Source: Arthrobacter cheniae
GTDB taxonomy: Bacteria; Actinomycetota; Actinomycetes; Actinomycetales; Micrococcaceae
DNA length: 64,000 nucleotides
NCBI RefSeq assembly: GCF_003602275.1
Contig: NZ_QZVT01000002.1
Location: 457,370-521,369, forward strand
Reading direction: 5' to 3'
Shown: positions 56,160 to 64,000 of the stretch, in pieces
Layout: the number at the start of each line of letters is the position of its first letter
How positions within the stretch are numbered: the stretch's first letter is position 1
Notes under the pieces: generated by a model
Databases searched by the model: none
The model's input: the letters and a program-made list of their open reading frames with translations, nothing else
Told to the model about the DNA's origin: nothing
Position numbers and translations under genes: made by a program

Positions 56160-57353
56160 ATGGATCTTCAGCAGCAGCTGGCAGCACTGAACACGGAGGC
56201 CGACGGCCTCCTGGCGAAGGCAGAGGCGGGGACGATCACCGGCGCGGAAGCGGACCGCGCCGTCGCCCTGGTCAAGGAACGGCAGGACGTCCAAGCCCTC
56301 ATCGGCCGGCAGGCTGACGCCGCAAAGCTCCTAGCAGGGCTGAGCGGGACGCAGGACAACCTGGGCGGGTCCGCCGGCCCGATCGGCGCCGGTGAGGCCG
56401 CGAAGGCCCAGAAGTTCACCGGCGGGCTCCTGAAGGCTCTGGAAGACGCGGCCCCGATGATCGGAGGCCCGTCCGTCCGGAAGGCCCTCGTCCCGGCCGG
56501 CGCGGTCACAGCACCGTTCATCGACGGCGGCGGGCCGATCATCCACGACCCCGGGGCGGCACACCACCTGCTGAACGCGATCGCGTCCCGGCCAGTCGAA
56601 ACCCCGTCCGGGTCATACCTGCGCCAGACCGTCCGCGAGAACAACGCCGCCCCCGTGGTCAACGGGGCCCTAAAGCCCGTATCAAGGTACGAACTTCAGC
56701 CGGTGACCTGGGAAATCGCGACGATCGCGCACGTCTCAGAGCCCCTGCAGCTGCAGTGGCTGCAGGACTACGGGAACCTGGAAAGTTTCCTCGCCGTCGA
56801 AATGTCCTACGGCGTCGACGCCGCAGTGTCGGACTTCATCCTGAACGGTGGGGTGTCCGAGAACGGCACGGAACAGCCCGGCATTCTCACGACGACCGGC
56901 GTCCAGCAGACCGCGTTCCGGCAGAACAAGCTCCTGTCGATCCGGCGGGCCCTGGGCGAACTCGAAAAGGCCGGCGTCGCCGCTACCGGTATCGTCCTGA
57001 ACCCGACGGACTGGGAGGAAATCGAAACCCTCCTGGATGCTGACGGGCGTTTCCTGCTGCCGCAGGCGCCCGGTCAGGCCGTCGCCCGCACGCTCTGGAA
57101 CGTGCCCGTGACACTCGTCCCGGGGATCCCTGCCGGGCAGGCCGTCGTGGGCGACCTGACGACCATTCACCTGGTGTACCGGAACAGTCTGCAGCTGGCG
57201 TGGAATCCGTTCCACGCGACGCTGGGCACGACGGCGGCGCCGGCGCCTACGGATCTGTTCCGGAAGAACCAGACCGTCATGCGCGCGGAAATCCGTGTGG
57301 GCCTGGAACTGGTCAGTTTGAAGACTCTGCGCGTCGTCGACCTGACCGCGTAG
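56160..57353 (+). CDS. HK97-type phage major capsid protein
   Basis: This 397-residue protein has a helical N-terminal delta-like domain (MDLQQQLAALNTEADGLLAK to about residue 60), which in HK97-type proteins acts as scaffold and is removed by a protease, then the capsid fold with SPRETPSG-like and RYELQPVTWEIATI segments, and a typical end, MRAEIRVGLELVSL. GGAGGGGAAAC precedes the ATG. No prohead protease, portal or terminase gene is found in the element, so a helper must supply these or the protein forms small shells alone. Confidence 0.88.
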   Translation: MDLQQQLAALNTEADGLLAKAEAGTITGAEADRAVALVKERQDVQALIGRQADAAKLLAGLSGTQDNLGGSAGPIGAGEAAKAQKFTGGLLKALEDAAPMIGGPSVRKALVPAGAVTAPFIDGGGPIIHDPGAAHHLLNAIASRPVETPSGSYLRQTVRENNAAPVVNGALKPVSRYELQPVTWEIATIAHVSEPLQLQWLQDYGNLESFLAVEMSYGVDAAVSDFILNGGVSENGTEQPGILTTTGVQQTAFRQNKLLSIRRALGELEKAGVAATGIVLNPTDWEEIETLLDADGRFLLPQAPGQAVARTLWNVPVTLVPGIPAGQAVVGDLTTIHLVYRNSLQLAWNPFHATLGTTAAPAPTDLFRKNQTVMRAEIRVGLELVSLKTLRVVDLTA

Positions 57354-57467
57354 CAGCAGCTGGCGTCAACGTCACCCCGGAGGGGCCTATCTTCGGTCCT
57401 CTTAGTCCGATCAGGGAACGATGGACCCCACGAACGGCCGCAGCGCCACGGGTCCAGCGCCAAGCAC

Positions 57468-57514
57468 AGAAGGGGCCCCACCTAGCGACAATCTCGCCGG
57501 GTAGGGCCCCTTCT
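57468..57514. terminator. Bidirectional terminator between capsid and minus-strand cassette
   Basis: AGAAGGGGCCC (57468-57478) and GGGCCCCTTCT (57504-57514) form an 11-bp stem with a GC-rich loop, followed by GCTGTG. It lies between convergent transcription units. Confidence 0.75.
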
Positions 57515-57523
57515 GCTGTGTCT

Positions 57524-58744
57524 CTAGCCCAGGGGAGGCTTCGTTTCTGATAGTCGGTGCTTGAGGAAGGACGTGTCCGCGACGACGTTGCCGGTCAGGG
57601 TCCAAGAATTGCTTTTCTTTCCGAGCGTCCCAGAGACGGTGAATGGCAGCCGCTCACGGTGCGCGACGATAGCCCAGTCGTAGTCCTCGCCCGCTAGCTC
57701 AACGCGAACCTTTCGGAGCCGCCCTTCTACGTCGGCCCGCACGATTATCTCGCCGGAATCGTTGTTCGGGTCATGGCGCTCAGGCCGACGAAGCTCTGTG
57801 ACGGGCCCGACCAGCGTTTCATCCTTCGGCACCACTTCGCGTCGGAGCCGGGCAGATACGTCGTCGAGACTACCCAGACTGTCGACGTTGAAAATGACTT
57901 CGGACGGTACATCAAGTTCGGGCTTTGGCTGGGACTGAGACCAGTTGAAGGTCATGTCCAGCGCGCGCAGGCCTTTCGTGGAGCCCATGTCGGACAGCGC
58001 TTCGATAAGCGGCAGCCGCACGCCGGCGTGAACTGCTTCGTCGAGTGCCATGAAGTCATTCCCCCTGGCAACATGCCGTCTGGTCGCATCGAGCGCCGTT
58101 GACAGTGTTGTCATGACGCGGCGCGTGTAGGTGAGGGCTACAGGCGGCACTTCGTCCACGCCATCAGGCGCGGTCGGAGCGCTATTCGCGCTTGATCCTG
58201 ACAGTTGGTCATGTCGCGCAGCGACGGTGATGATGAAGCTGCCGCGCTTGGTATGACCCATGCGGATGTCCTCGTCGAGGAAGTCCTTGACCGTGTTGGG
58301 GATTTTGCCCAGCCCGGAATGCAGCGGGTTGTAGGTCGCGAGCGCCGCCGACTTAATCATCTGGTCGATGTTCTCAAGCAGCTGTGTCGCCTGCTTGAGG
58401 GGGATGGTGCCGTCCTTCATGGACTGGTCGACTCGGACGAAGAATAGGTCGGCGTGGACGGTAGAAACGGCTTCGGCAAGTTCGGACGCGCTTAGATCGA
58501 GGATGCGTGTCAGCAGGGTCAGCGATTCGTTGATGCGGCGGTAGTAGTCCACGGCGGCCGGGTCCTTCGGCAGCATGATCGACGACACCTGGCCGGTGGG
58601 TTGGTCAGGAAGCGCCCACAGCTGACCGAACGGCTTATCTGCGAGGCACGCCCAGTCCTGTGTAGCTAGGTACTCCGCTACATTCCGTGGCTGAAGCACT
58701 TCCGCGTAGTCGTTGAAGCGTTCGTCGACCTCTAGCCAGCTCAT
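57524..58744 (-). CDS. Unrecognised 406-residue protein, coupled to DUF4365 gene
   Basis: This 406-residue soluble-looking protein shows no transmembrane segment or signal peptide. Visible features: helical N terminus, segment YYRRINESLTLLTRILDLSA, then RGSFIITVAARHD and a C-terminal beta-rich part ending FTVSGTLGKKSNSWTLTGNV. I do not recognise a domain. It overlaps the upstream DUF4365-like gene by 4 bases (ATGA), so it is a fixed partner. As the pair sits at the edge of the element, an anti-phage role is likely but unproven. Confidence 0.75.
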   Translation of the reverse strand: MSWLEVDERFNDYAEVLQPRNVAEYLATQDWACLADKPFGQLWALPDQPTGQVSSIMLPKDPAAVDYYRRINESLTLLTRILDLSASELAEAVSTVHADLFFVRVDQSMKDGTIPLKQATQLLENIDQMIKSAALATYNPLHSGLGKIPNTVKDFLDEDIRMGHTKRGSFIITVAARHDQLSGSSANSAPTAPDGVDEVPPVALTYTRRVMTTLSTALDATRRHVARGNDFMALDEAVHAGVRLPLIEALSDMGSTKGLRALDMTFNWSQSQPKPELDVPSEVIFNVDSLGSLDDVSARLRREVVPKDETLVGPVTELRRPERHDPNNDSGEIIVRADVEGRLRKVRVELAGEDYDWAIVAHRERLPFTVSGTLGKKSNSWTLTGNVVADTSFLKHRLSETKPPLG

Positions 58745-59292
58745 GCCGCGAACCGTTCGCTAGCTTCCTTCATCAGCATGAGCATCGCACTCGCCGTCAT
58801 GAGGTTGGTTTTCGGGAGGGTCAGGGTCTTCGACTTTTGACCTGCGGGCAACTCTGGGAAGTCGCTCCCGCGAAGCCAGTACATGTGCGACCGGGCCAAC
58901 ACGCCTTCCTTATTGTGACTCAACCACACTCCGGGCTCTTCGGGAATGACCATGACGGCGAAGGTTGCGGGCACGGACCGATTCGGGTGGGTCACCTTGC
59001 GGTGAGTAGGTCCATCTACGGACCAGGAGAACGTGTCTCCAGCGGCCGAATTGTTGTCCTGGTAGGTGCACTTCAGTTGAAGGTCGAACTGCGGCTGATA
59101 GCCGCCCACGCACTGATAATCGACGAGCGACTTCACTGTGACGTCGATACCTGCGTAGTCAGTCTTCCAATCGAGAAGCGTCAGGCCAGCGGCCGAGGCC
59201 ACCATGTGGACGTATGCCTTGCTGATTTCTTCCTGCATCGCAGACTGCGGAAGCGAGCCATCCGGCACGGCGTGTGTGACGGTCATTGTCAT
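58741..59292 (-). CDS. DUF4365-like nuclease-fold protein, first gene of the cassette
   Basis: This 183-residue protein has the DUF4365 pattern: ISKAYVHMVASAAGLTLLDW, then GIDVTV (Asp50) and FDLQLKCT with Q72 and K74, a D...QxK arrangement of the PD-(D/E)xK nuclease superfamily. It may cut nucleic acid. The ATG at 59292 has GGGGA 7 bases upstream; in-frame GTG 59364 and ATG 59352 would start almost in attR and have no Shine-Dalgarno. It is coupled to the next gene. Confidence 0.78.
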   Translation of the reverse strand: MTMTVTHAVPDGSLPQSAMQEEISKAYVHMVASAAGLTLLDWKTDYAGIDVTVKSLVDYQCVGGYQPQFDLQLKCTYQDNNSAAGDTFSWSVDGPTHRKVTHPNRSVPATFAVMVIPEEPGVWLSHNKEGVLARSHMYWLRGSDFPELPAGQKSKTLTLPKTNLMTASAMLMLMKEASERFAA

Positions 59293-59372
59293 GTGGTCCC
59301 CATATGTTGCCAACGTGTCGAGCCAGTCAATCACGGAAGGGCGGCCAACCATTGCACGCGACACGAAGAACA

Positions 59373-59400
59373 GTTAGCAGGGCGCGTTGCGCACCATCAT
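59373..59400. repeat. attR core with inverted arm
   Basis: The core GCACCATCAT is at 59391-59400 and an arm, GTTAGCA, lies at 59373-59379. In the excised circle this arm faces TGCTAGC (50104-50110), forming an imperfect dyad of about 42 bases with its centre in the core, as in attP of serine integrases. Confidence 0.7.
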
Positions 59401-60252
59401 CGCGATCTCCTTCTTGCCTGCCGACTCCATCAATTCGCGCTTCGCGAGATCTCGGACATCCTGTGCCTGAGCCCGCAGCACGTCTGCGAGCGGAGTGCCG
59501 CGCTGCACGGCGACGGTGATCCCATCGACGAATCGCGCAAGCGGAGCCAGTCTGGTCCGGCTCGAGAGATCCTGAAGGGCGTCCACGAGTGGCCTACCCG
59601 CCCTGGTCGAAGCCAGCACGAGGGCGAACTCACCGGCGAGCTCTCCCTTCGCGGTCCGACAGATGCGCTCGAGTGCGCCCGTCGTACTCTCTCCTGCAGA
59701 GACAGCCAGCGCCATGAGTTCAGCGAGGCTTGGAAACTCGGCAAGCATGCGCGCCTCACGTCGCTTGATATTCGACGAGAGGACGTAGTCCCTCCCGACG
59801 AATCCCATCACAGCGCTCCCTAGGACGATCACGACGGCCAGTGGCACGCTAGCTGATCCTGATGCTGCCAGGACCACCATGACCAGTGTCGAAGCGCCGA
59901 GCCCGCCGGACGCCCAGAGGAGTTGCTGCGCCCTGAAGTCCGTCGGTGACTGACCACGGCCTGCCTGGTCGAGTCTGCGCGCGAGCGTCGCGGTCGCAGG
60001 ATTGAAGCGCTGCGACCAGGAGACAGTGTCCGCGAGAAGCGGGCGGACGATGCGCTCCAGTGGGCCGAAGGGAGTCACGTTCGCCGCCGTGTCCGCCAGA
60101 AGCCTGGACTGGACGTTGACCGCGAGCAACTGCGGCGCGATGCGCTGCGTCAGGGTCATGGGCCGCATCGAGGGGAGCCGCACTAGCACCAACCACAGGC
60201 CCACACCGAGCAGGAGTCCGCACAGGGCGGCCAGTGCGACAACCGACGTCAT
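59374..60252 (-). pseudogene. tadC: 5' part of tadC, interrupted by the element
   Basis: This 292-codon frame is a T2SF-domain membrane protein of the TadC type, with helices near the N terminus (VVALAALCGLLLGVGLWLVL) and ESTTGALERICRTAKGELAG in the F domain. At GCACCATCAT the original frame would go on to MMVPLVFG, but here it enters the element and stops after RNAPC. The final hydrophobic segment is lost. TadC forms the inner-membrane platform of the Tad pilus with TadB, so the pilus is probably off while the element is in place. Confidence 0.88.
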
Positions 60253-61106
60253 CGGAGAACCCTCTCGTCTTCCGGCAACGCTCCGACGCGCAGCATGATG
60301 CGGTAGCAGACGACAGATACCACCAGACCTCCGAGGAGGACTGCCGCCCCACCGGCGGAATTGTAGGCACGGACGGCTTCCGGCCGAGTAGCGAGAAGCA
60401 TCAGCACCAACCAGGGTGCAGCCACGGCCAGCCTGGCAGCGTTCACCGTCCAGGACTGTCGCGCCTCCAGCTCACTCCGTGTGCGGGCAGCATCGCGCAG
60501 GAAGTCGGACAGGGTTCCGAGCAGTCGGCCGAGATCAGAACCACCGACCTCTCTCGTCATGCGGAGTGCCTCCACGATCCGGTCTGCAACAGGATCTGCA
60601 AGACGTTCCTTGAGCCGGTTCAACGCGTCCTCGAACCGCCCGCCCGCCCGGTAGTCGGAGGTGAAGGTACGAAAGGCGGGCCGCAACTCGAGCGGCCCTT
60701 TCTCTCCGAGCTGGATAAGCGCCTCCGGCAAGGACAGACCAGCCCTGATGGCGGACCGCAGGTGGTCCACCACATCGGGCCAGAGCTCGCGAAGTGAAGC
60801 TGTCCGCTTGGCCGCACGCCATCGGACGATCGTGAGCGGAAGGAATCCACCAAAAAGCGCGAAGCACACCGAGATCGGCGCGGAACCGGTCAGGACGAGA
60901 CCGAGCAGGAGCACGAACACGCCGACTCCCGAGCACGAAGCGAGCAAACCGTTTGACGACACCCGCTCTACACCCGCCCGGAGGAGAAGGTCATCAAATG
61001 GCCTTCGCCGTGCAACGGTGGCTCGCTTCCGCTCGGGCCGTTCCCAGAAGGACCACCAAATGAGGAACAGCCCGGCACCCAGAGCCACGCCGAGCGCCGT
61101 GGTCAC
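60249..61106 (-). CDS. tadB: TadB, inner-membrane platform protein of the Tad pilus
   Basis: This 285-residue T2SF-domain protein has N-terminal helices (ALGVALGAGLFLIWWSFW and LLASCSGVGVFVLLLGLVLT), the cytoplasmic F domain with LSLPEALIQLGEKGP, and two helices at the end. It partners TadC. It overlaps both tadC and tadA by 4 bases, so the three are a coupled unit. Confidence 0.9.
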   Translation of the reverse strand: MTTALGVALGAGLFLIWWSFWERPERKRATVARRRPFDDLLLRAGVERVSSNGLLASCSGVGVFVLLLGLVLTGSAPISVCFALFGGFLPLTIVRWRAAKRTASLRELWPDVVDHLRSAIRAGLSLPEALIQLGEKGPLELRPAFRTFTSDYRAGGRFEDALNRLKERLADPVADRIVEALRMTREVGGSDLGRLLGTLSDFLRDAARTRSELEARQSWTVNAARLAVAAPWLVLMLLATRPEAVRAYNSAGGAAVLLGGLVVSVVCYRIMLRVGALPEDERVLR

Positions 61107-62329
61107 GCGCGGGCCCCGAGCAACGATGCGACGTCGACACCCGCCGCGGCGAACTTCTCCTCAGCCGGCATACCGGTCGCCGTGAGTTGAAGGACGCCGT
61201 CGATGCGCTTGAACACCGAGGAGGATTCGATGACACCGTTCTCGACCCGACGGCCCAGGGCCATGATCTCCAAGACCCGGCGTTGGCCGCCCGGTAGACG
61301 TGCACAGTGCACCACGAGGTCGATGCAGGACGCGACGGTCGGAAGAACAAAACTGCTCGAGATGTTCTCTCCGGCGAGAAGCGGCAGGGTGCAAATCTTC
61401 GTAATCGCATCGTGGGCACTATTGGCATGCACGCTGCACATGCCCGGCAGCCCACTGTTGAGCGCAATCAGCATGTCCAGGCTCTCCGCCTCCCGAACCT
61501 CACCGACAACGAGGCGGTCCGGGCGCATGCGGAGTGCTTCCTTGACCAGACGGCGAAGGGGGATCGCACCGTGACCCTCGAGGTTAGGCTGCCGGCACTG
61601 CAGGCCCACCACATCACGCAGCGGGAGTTGAAGCTCGAAGATCTCCTCGACGGTGATGACCCTCTCGCGAGGTCCTATGGACGCGCCGAGACAATTCAGC
61701 ATCGTCGTCTTGCCGGCCTGAGTGGCGCCGGACACCAGAATGTTGAGGCCGCTCGCGACCGCAGCCCCGAGGAATCGTGCAGCTGGCGGCGACAGGGTGC
61801 CCAGGTCGACGAGATGTTCCAGCCTCGACGCTCGAGCGATGAACTTCCTGATGTTGACCGACCAGTGCTTTCGCGTCACATCGGGAATCACGACATGCAG
61901 CCTCGATCCGTCGGGTAAGGAGGCATCGACGAAGGGGCTGGACAGATCGAGGCGCCGCCCGGAGGACTTCAGCATCTTCTCCACCAGGTCCCGTACCTGC
62001 TGATCCGTGAGCGAGAGGGCGGTGAGTTCGGACTCACCATCGCGGGCGATGTACACCTCGTCGGGGGCATTGATCCAAATCTCCTCCACGGTCGGATCAT
62101 CGAGGAGCGGTTGCAACGCCCCGAAGCCGGCAACAGCGTCGTAGACCTGTTTGCGGGCGACATCGAGTCGGCCGAGCGGGGGAAGCACACCGAGCACCGA
62201 GCGATCCTCGTAGTCGGCGACCGCGTCGTTCACGAGGAGCTGGATCTCCGACACCTGCCGGGCAGGGTCGAGGCCGCGCCTTCGGATGAGTTCGCGCACC
62301 TCGCCTTCGATCAAGCGCACACCGTCCAT
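61103..62329 (-). CDS. tadA: TadA/CpaF-type secretion ATPase
   Basis: This 408-residue ATPase has a VirB11/CpaF core with an N-terminal domain, Walker A GATQAGKTT near residue 203, the Asp box region EEIFELQLPLRD and Walker B-like RPDRLVVGEVREAE. It powers Flp pilus assembly. The ATG at 62329 is preferred because GGGGG lies 6 bases before it; an ATG at 62335 is the alternative. It heads the Tad cluster here; no tadZ or prepilin peptidase is seen in the window. Confidence 0.92.
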   Translation of the reverse strand: MDGVRLIEGEVRELIRRRGLDPARQVSEIQLLVNDAVADYEDRSVLGVLPPLGRLDVARKQVYDAVAGFGALQPLLDDPTVEEIWINAPDEVYIARDGESELTALSLTDQQVRDLVEKMLKSSGRRLDLSSPFVDASLPDGSRLHVVIPDVTRKHWSVNIRKFIARASRLEHLVDLGTLSPPAARFLGAAVASGLNILVSGATQAGKTTMLNCLGASIGPRERVITVEEIFELQLPLRDVVGLQCRQPNLEGHGAIPLRRLVKEALRMRPDRLVVGEVREAESLDMLIALNSGLPGMCSVHANSAHDAITKICTLPLLAGENISSSFVLPTVASCIDLVVHCARLPGGQRRVLEIMALGRRVENGVIESSSVFKRIDGVLQLTATGMPAEEKFAAAGVDVASLLGARA

Positions 62330-62335
62330 GACCAT

Positions 62336-62636
62336 CCCCCATATGCCGGCATATAGCTGCCGGTGCTCTGGCAGAGCCGTCGAAGCTCGTACCGCCCCTC
62401 ACCCTACTGACGGCAGCGCACCGCGACTAGACGCGAATGCTTATGTGCGTAAGTCGTTTGAGCACACTTCAAGCCTCGTGTTCGGTCGACACGCCGCTCG
62501 AGGTGCCGGAAAACACGCAGGTTTTACCTAAGATTCTGCTTTCACTTCAGAAACCCCAGTCACATCAGTAACAGGACTGTAGTCTCCACGGGATTTCATT
62601 TAGCTGGCTAACGCCCGGATTCTGCTGGAGAAACCC
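62336..62636. promoter_or_regulatory. Divergent control region between tadA and the GH25 gene
   Basis: A perfect 14-bp palindrome, ATATGCCGGCATAT (62341-62354), lies next to the tadA start and may be an operator. TAAGAT near 62529-62534 is a -10-like site for the GH25 gene. No gene is seen in this stretch. Confidence 0.45.
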
Positions 62637-64000
62637 GTGACCTTGCCCTCCCCCGCCCGCCTGCTGTGCGCCGCTGTACTGTCCCTCGGTCTCGCGGGCA
62701 GTGCCATTCCCGCTCTGGCCCTCGACGCCGCACCCTCAGTGCCTGCCGCTCCGACGATCCCGCCCACTCCGGCACCTGCCGATCCAACGATCCCGCCCAC
62801 TTCGCCGTCTGTCGAAGAGCGTGCTACCGGTGAACCCGTCGCCCCGACCGCGACCCTCACCCCCAGCGCACCCTTGTTGTCCCCGCAACTCCCTGGGACG
62901 CCCTCTACGGGGAGCGAGGGCATCGACGCCAGCACGTCGGCTTCGCCTGATACCGTCCCCTACGATCAACTCATCGCCAGCCCGGCCAAACAATCCGAGC
63001 TCGCGGGTCCGCTCGGTGCCAGCCTCGGTCAGGGACTTGAGCGGATCGTCGAGAATGATGACCCACAGGTGCCGACCGATGAGGAGAACGAGCTCCTCGC
63101 CCTGATCGTCGAGGGCAAGAGTATCGACGAAGCCACGGATCGTATCAGCGCTGAAGACGAAGGTGGAACCAACTCCGCTTCGGCAGCGCGCGAATCACCG
63201 GGACAGGTGTCGCCTGCCCCTTTCGCCGCGGCGACCAACTACTGGAAGCCGTCCGGCGTCCTCGGAGTCGACGTCAGCAGCCACCAGGGCACTGTGGACT
63301 GGGCAGGGGCATGGTCCTACGGATCGCGATTTGCCTATGTAAAGGCAACTGAAGGGACCTACTACAAGAACGAGTTTTTCGGCGGCCAGTACGGCGGTGC
63401 TGACAACCAAGGGATGCTGCGCGGTGCATACCACTTCGCCACGCCGAACACGACAAGTGGCTCTGAACAGGCTCGCTTCTTCGTCGCGAACGGAGGTGGC
63501 TGGAGCGCTGATGGCAAGACACTGCCGCCCCTGCTGGACATCGAGTACAACCCTTATACGTCCCTCGGCAACGTCTGCTACAACATGAGCCCGACGCAGA
63601 TGGTCAACTGGATCCGGGACTTCTCCAACACCATGCGCACGCTGACCGGGCGCCTGCCGATGATCTATTCCACCGCGGATTGGTGGAATACGTGCACCGG
63701 CCGATCGACGGCTTTTAGCGACCACCCGCTGCATATCGCCAGCTACAGCAACTACGGACCGGGCACCCTCGCCGCCGGATGGAACTCCTACGCCCTCTGG
63801 CAGTACACGAGCGAAGGCCCTGTCGTCGGCGATTGGAACCAGTGGCCCGGGGACCTCAACGGGCTCCGGACCTTCGCTACCGGTTCAGAAAGAGCCCCTG
63901 CGGTGGTGGTGCCGGTGGATAAGTCGTTGAAGGTCTTCAGTCCCGGTGATTTCAATGGTGATGGGCGTGCGGATATGGTCACGCGTCGGACCGATGGGAC
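62637..64000 (+). CDS. Secreted GH25 lysozyme with FG-GAP/VCBS repeats (runs off window)
   Basis: The open frame from a GTG with GGAG 7 bases upstream continues to the window end without a stop. A signal peptide (LLCAAVLSLGLAGSAIPALA) precedes a Pro/Thr-rich linker to about residue 80 and an acidic helical part. The GH25 domain begins near residue 207 with VLGVDVSSHQGTVDW and has LLDIEYNPY, where Asp and Glu are the catalytic pair. A FG-GAP-like repeat, SPGDFNGDGRADMV, starts near the end. It would cleave muramidase bonds outside the cell. It is divergent from the Tad cluster. Confidence 0.9.
   Translation, partial: MTLPSPARLLCAAVLSLGLAGSAIPALALDAAPSVPAAPTIPPTPAPADPTIPPTSPSVEERATGEPVAPTATLTPSAPLLSPQLPGTPSTGSEGIDASTSASPDTVPYDQLIASPAKQSELAGPLGASLGQGLERIVENDDPQVPTDEENELLALIVEGKSIDEATDRISAEDEGGTNSASAARESPGQVSPAPFAAATNYWKPSGVLGVDVSSHQGTVDWAGAWSYGSRFAYVKATEGTYYKNEFFGGQYGGADNQGMLRGAYHFATPNTTSGSEQARFFVANGGGWSADGKTLPPLLDIEYNPYTSLGNVCYNMSPTQMVNWIRDFSNTMRTLTGRLPMIYSTADWWNTCTGRSTAFSDHPLHIASYSNYGPGTLAAGWNSYALWQYTSEGPVVGDWNQWPGDLNGLRTFATGSERAPAVVVPVDKSLKVFSPGDFNGDGRADMVTRRTDG

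Larger units (their letters stand above)
50087..59400. mobile_element. 9.3-kb integrated phage-satellite-like element in tadC
   Basis: The element is bounded by direct copies of GCACCATCAT (50087-50096 and 59391-59400) and replaces nothing, since tadC rejoins in frame across it. The integrase starts 23 bases from one end. Contents in order: serine integrase, a Cys-rich protein, a leader RNA, a small protein, a primase-helicase, a double palindrome, two WhiB-like proteins, a small protein, a capsid protein, and two genes on the minus strand. There is no portal, large terminase, tail or lysis gene. I infer a satellite that needs a helper phage; a decayed prophage is the alternative. Confidence 0.85.

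Noticed and set aside
57524..59292. Restriction-modification system
   Set aside because: No DNA methyltransferase gene is next to the pair; the methyltransferase at 34743 is a small-molecule type.
50087..59400. Insertion in a tRNA or tmRNA gene
   Set aside because: Both ends lie in tadC and the tmRNA is intact at 40715-41082.

Overview
The window is high-GC DNA from an actinobacterium, most likely a member of the Micrococcaceae (Arthrobacter-like). The evidence is a Kgd-type fused 2-oxoglutarate decarboxylase, a SigR/RsrA pair, the 24-residue ribosomal protein bL37, the prfB-ftsE-ftsX-M23-smpB-tmRNA gene order, WhiB proteins, and a tmRNA tag ending KRTDFALAA. This assignment comes from gene content and order; no database was searched.

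Layout. 1-9000: a WYL regulator fragment, the helicase HrpA, a HIT protein, a sulfurtransferase, a metallo-beta-lactamase-fold protein, a Zur-type Fur regulator and two MarR regulators. 9000-16230 (minus strand): a zinc-type ABC importer with an upstream Fur-like operator, two CNNM/CBS membrane proteins and GuaB1. 16460-27600: kgd, an SGNH-like protein and an oligopeptide ABC operon. 27600-35500: a quinone oxidoreductase, bL37, rsrA-sigR with a readable SigR promoter, then doxX, aroA, rsgA, a cold-shock gene, hisN and a methyltransferase. 35500-39040: a manganese-type ABC importer ending in its DtxR/MntR regulator, with two operator-like boxes at the promoter. 39250-46600: a GCS2 ligase, tmRNA, smpB, an M23 peptidase, ftsX, ftsE and prfB. 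46640-62330 (minus strand): a DUF2142 membrane protein and a Tad/Flp pilus cluster (tadA, tadB, tadC, a pilin, two TadE-like proteins and a TadG-like protein). The window ends inside a GH25 lysozyme gene.

The most interesting feature is a 9.3-kb integrated element (about 50087-59400) that splits tadC. The two tadC parts rejoin in frame at a 10-bp repeat, GCACCATCAT, present at both ends. The element carries a large serine integrase directly beside one end, a small Cys-rich protein, a structured leader that hides the ribosome-binding site of a small gene, a primase-polymerase/helicase, an 83-bp double palindrome that may be an origin, two WhiB-like proteins, one HK97-type capsid protein with no portal, terminase or tail genes, and a convergent two-gene cassette: a DUF4365-like nuclease-fold protein and a 406-residue protein I do not recognise. 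This looks like a phage satellite that makes its own capsid and carries a candidate anti-phage module. No intact tadC remains in this window, so excision would be needed to restore it here.
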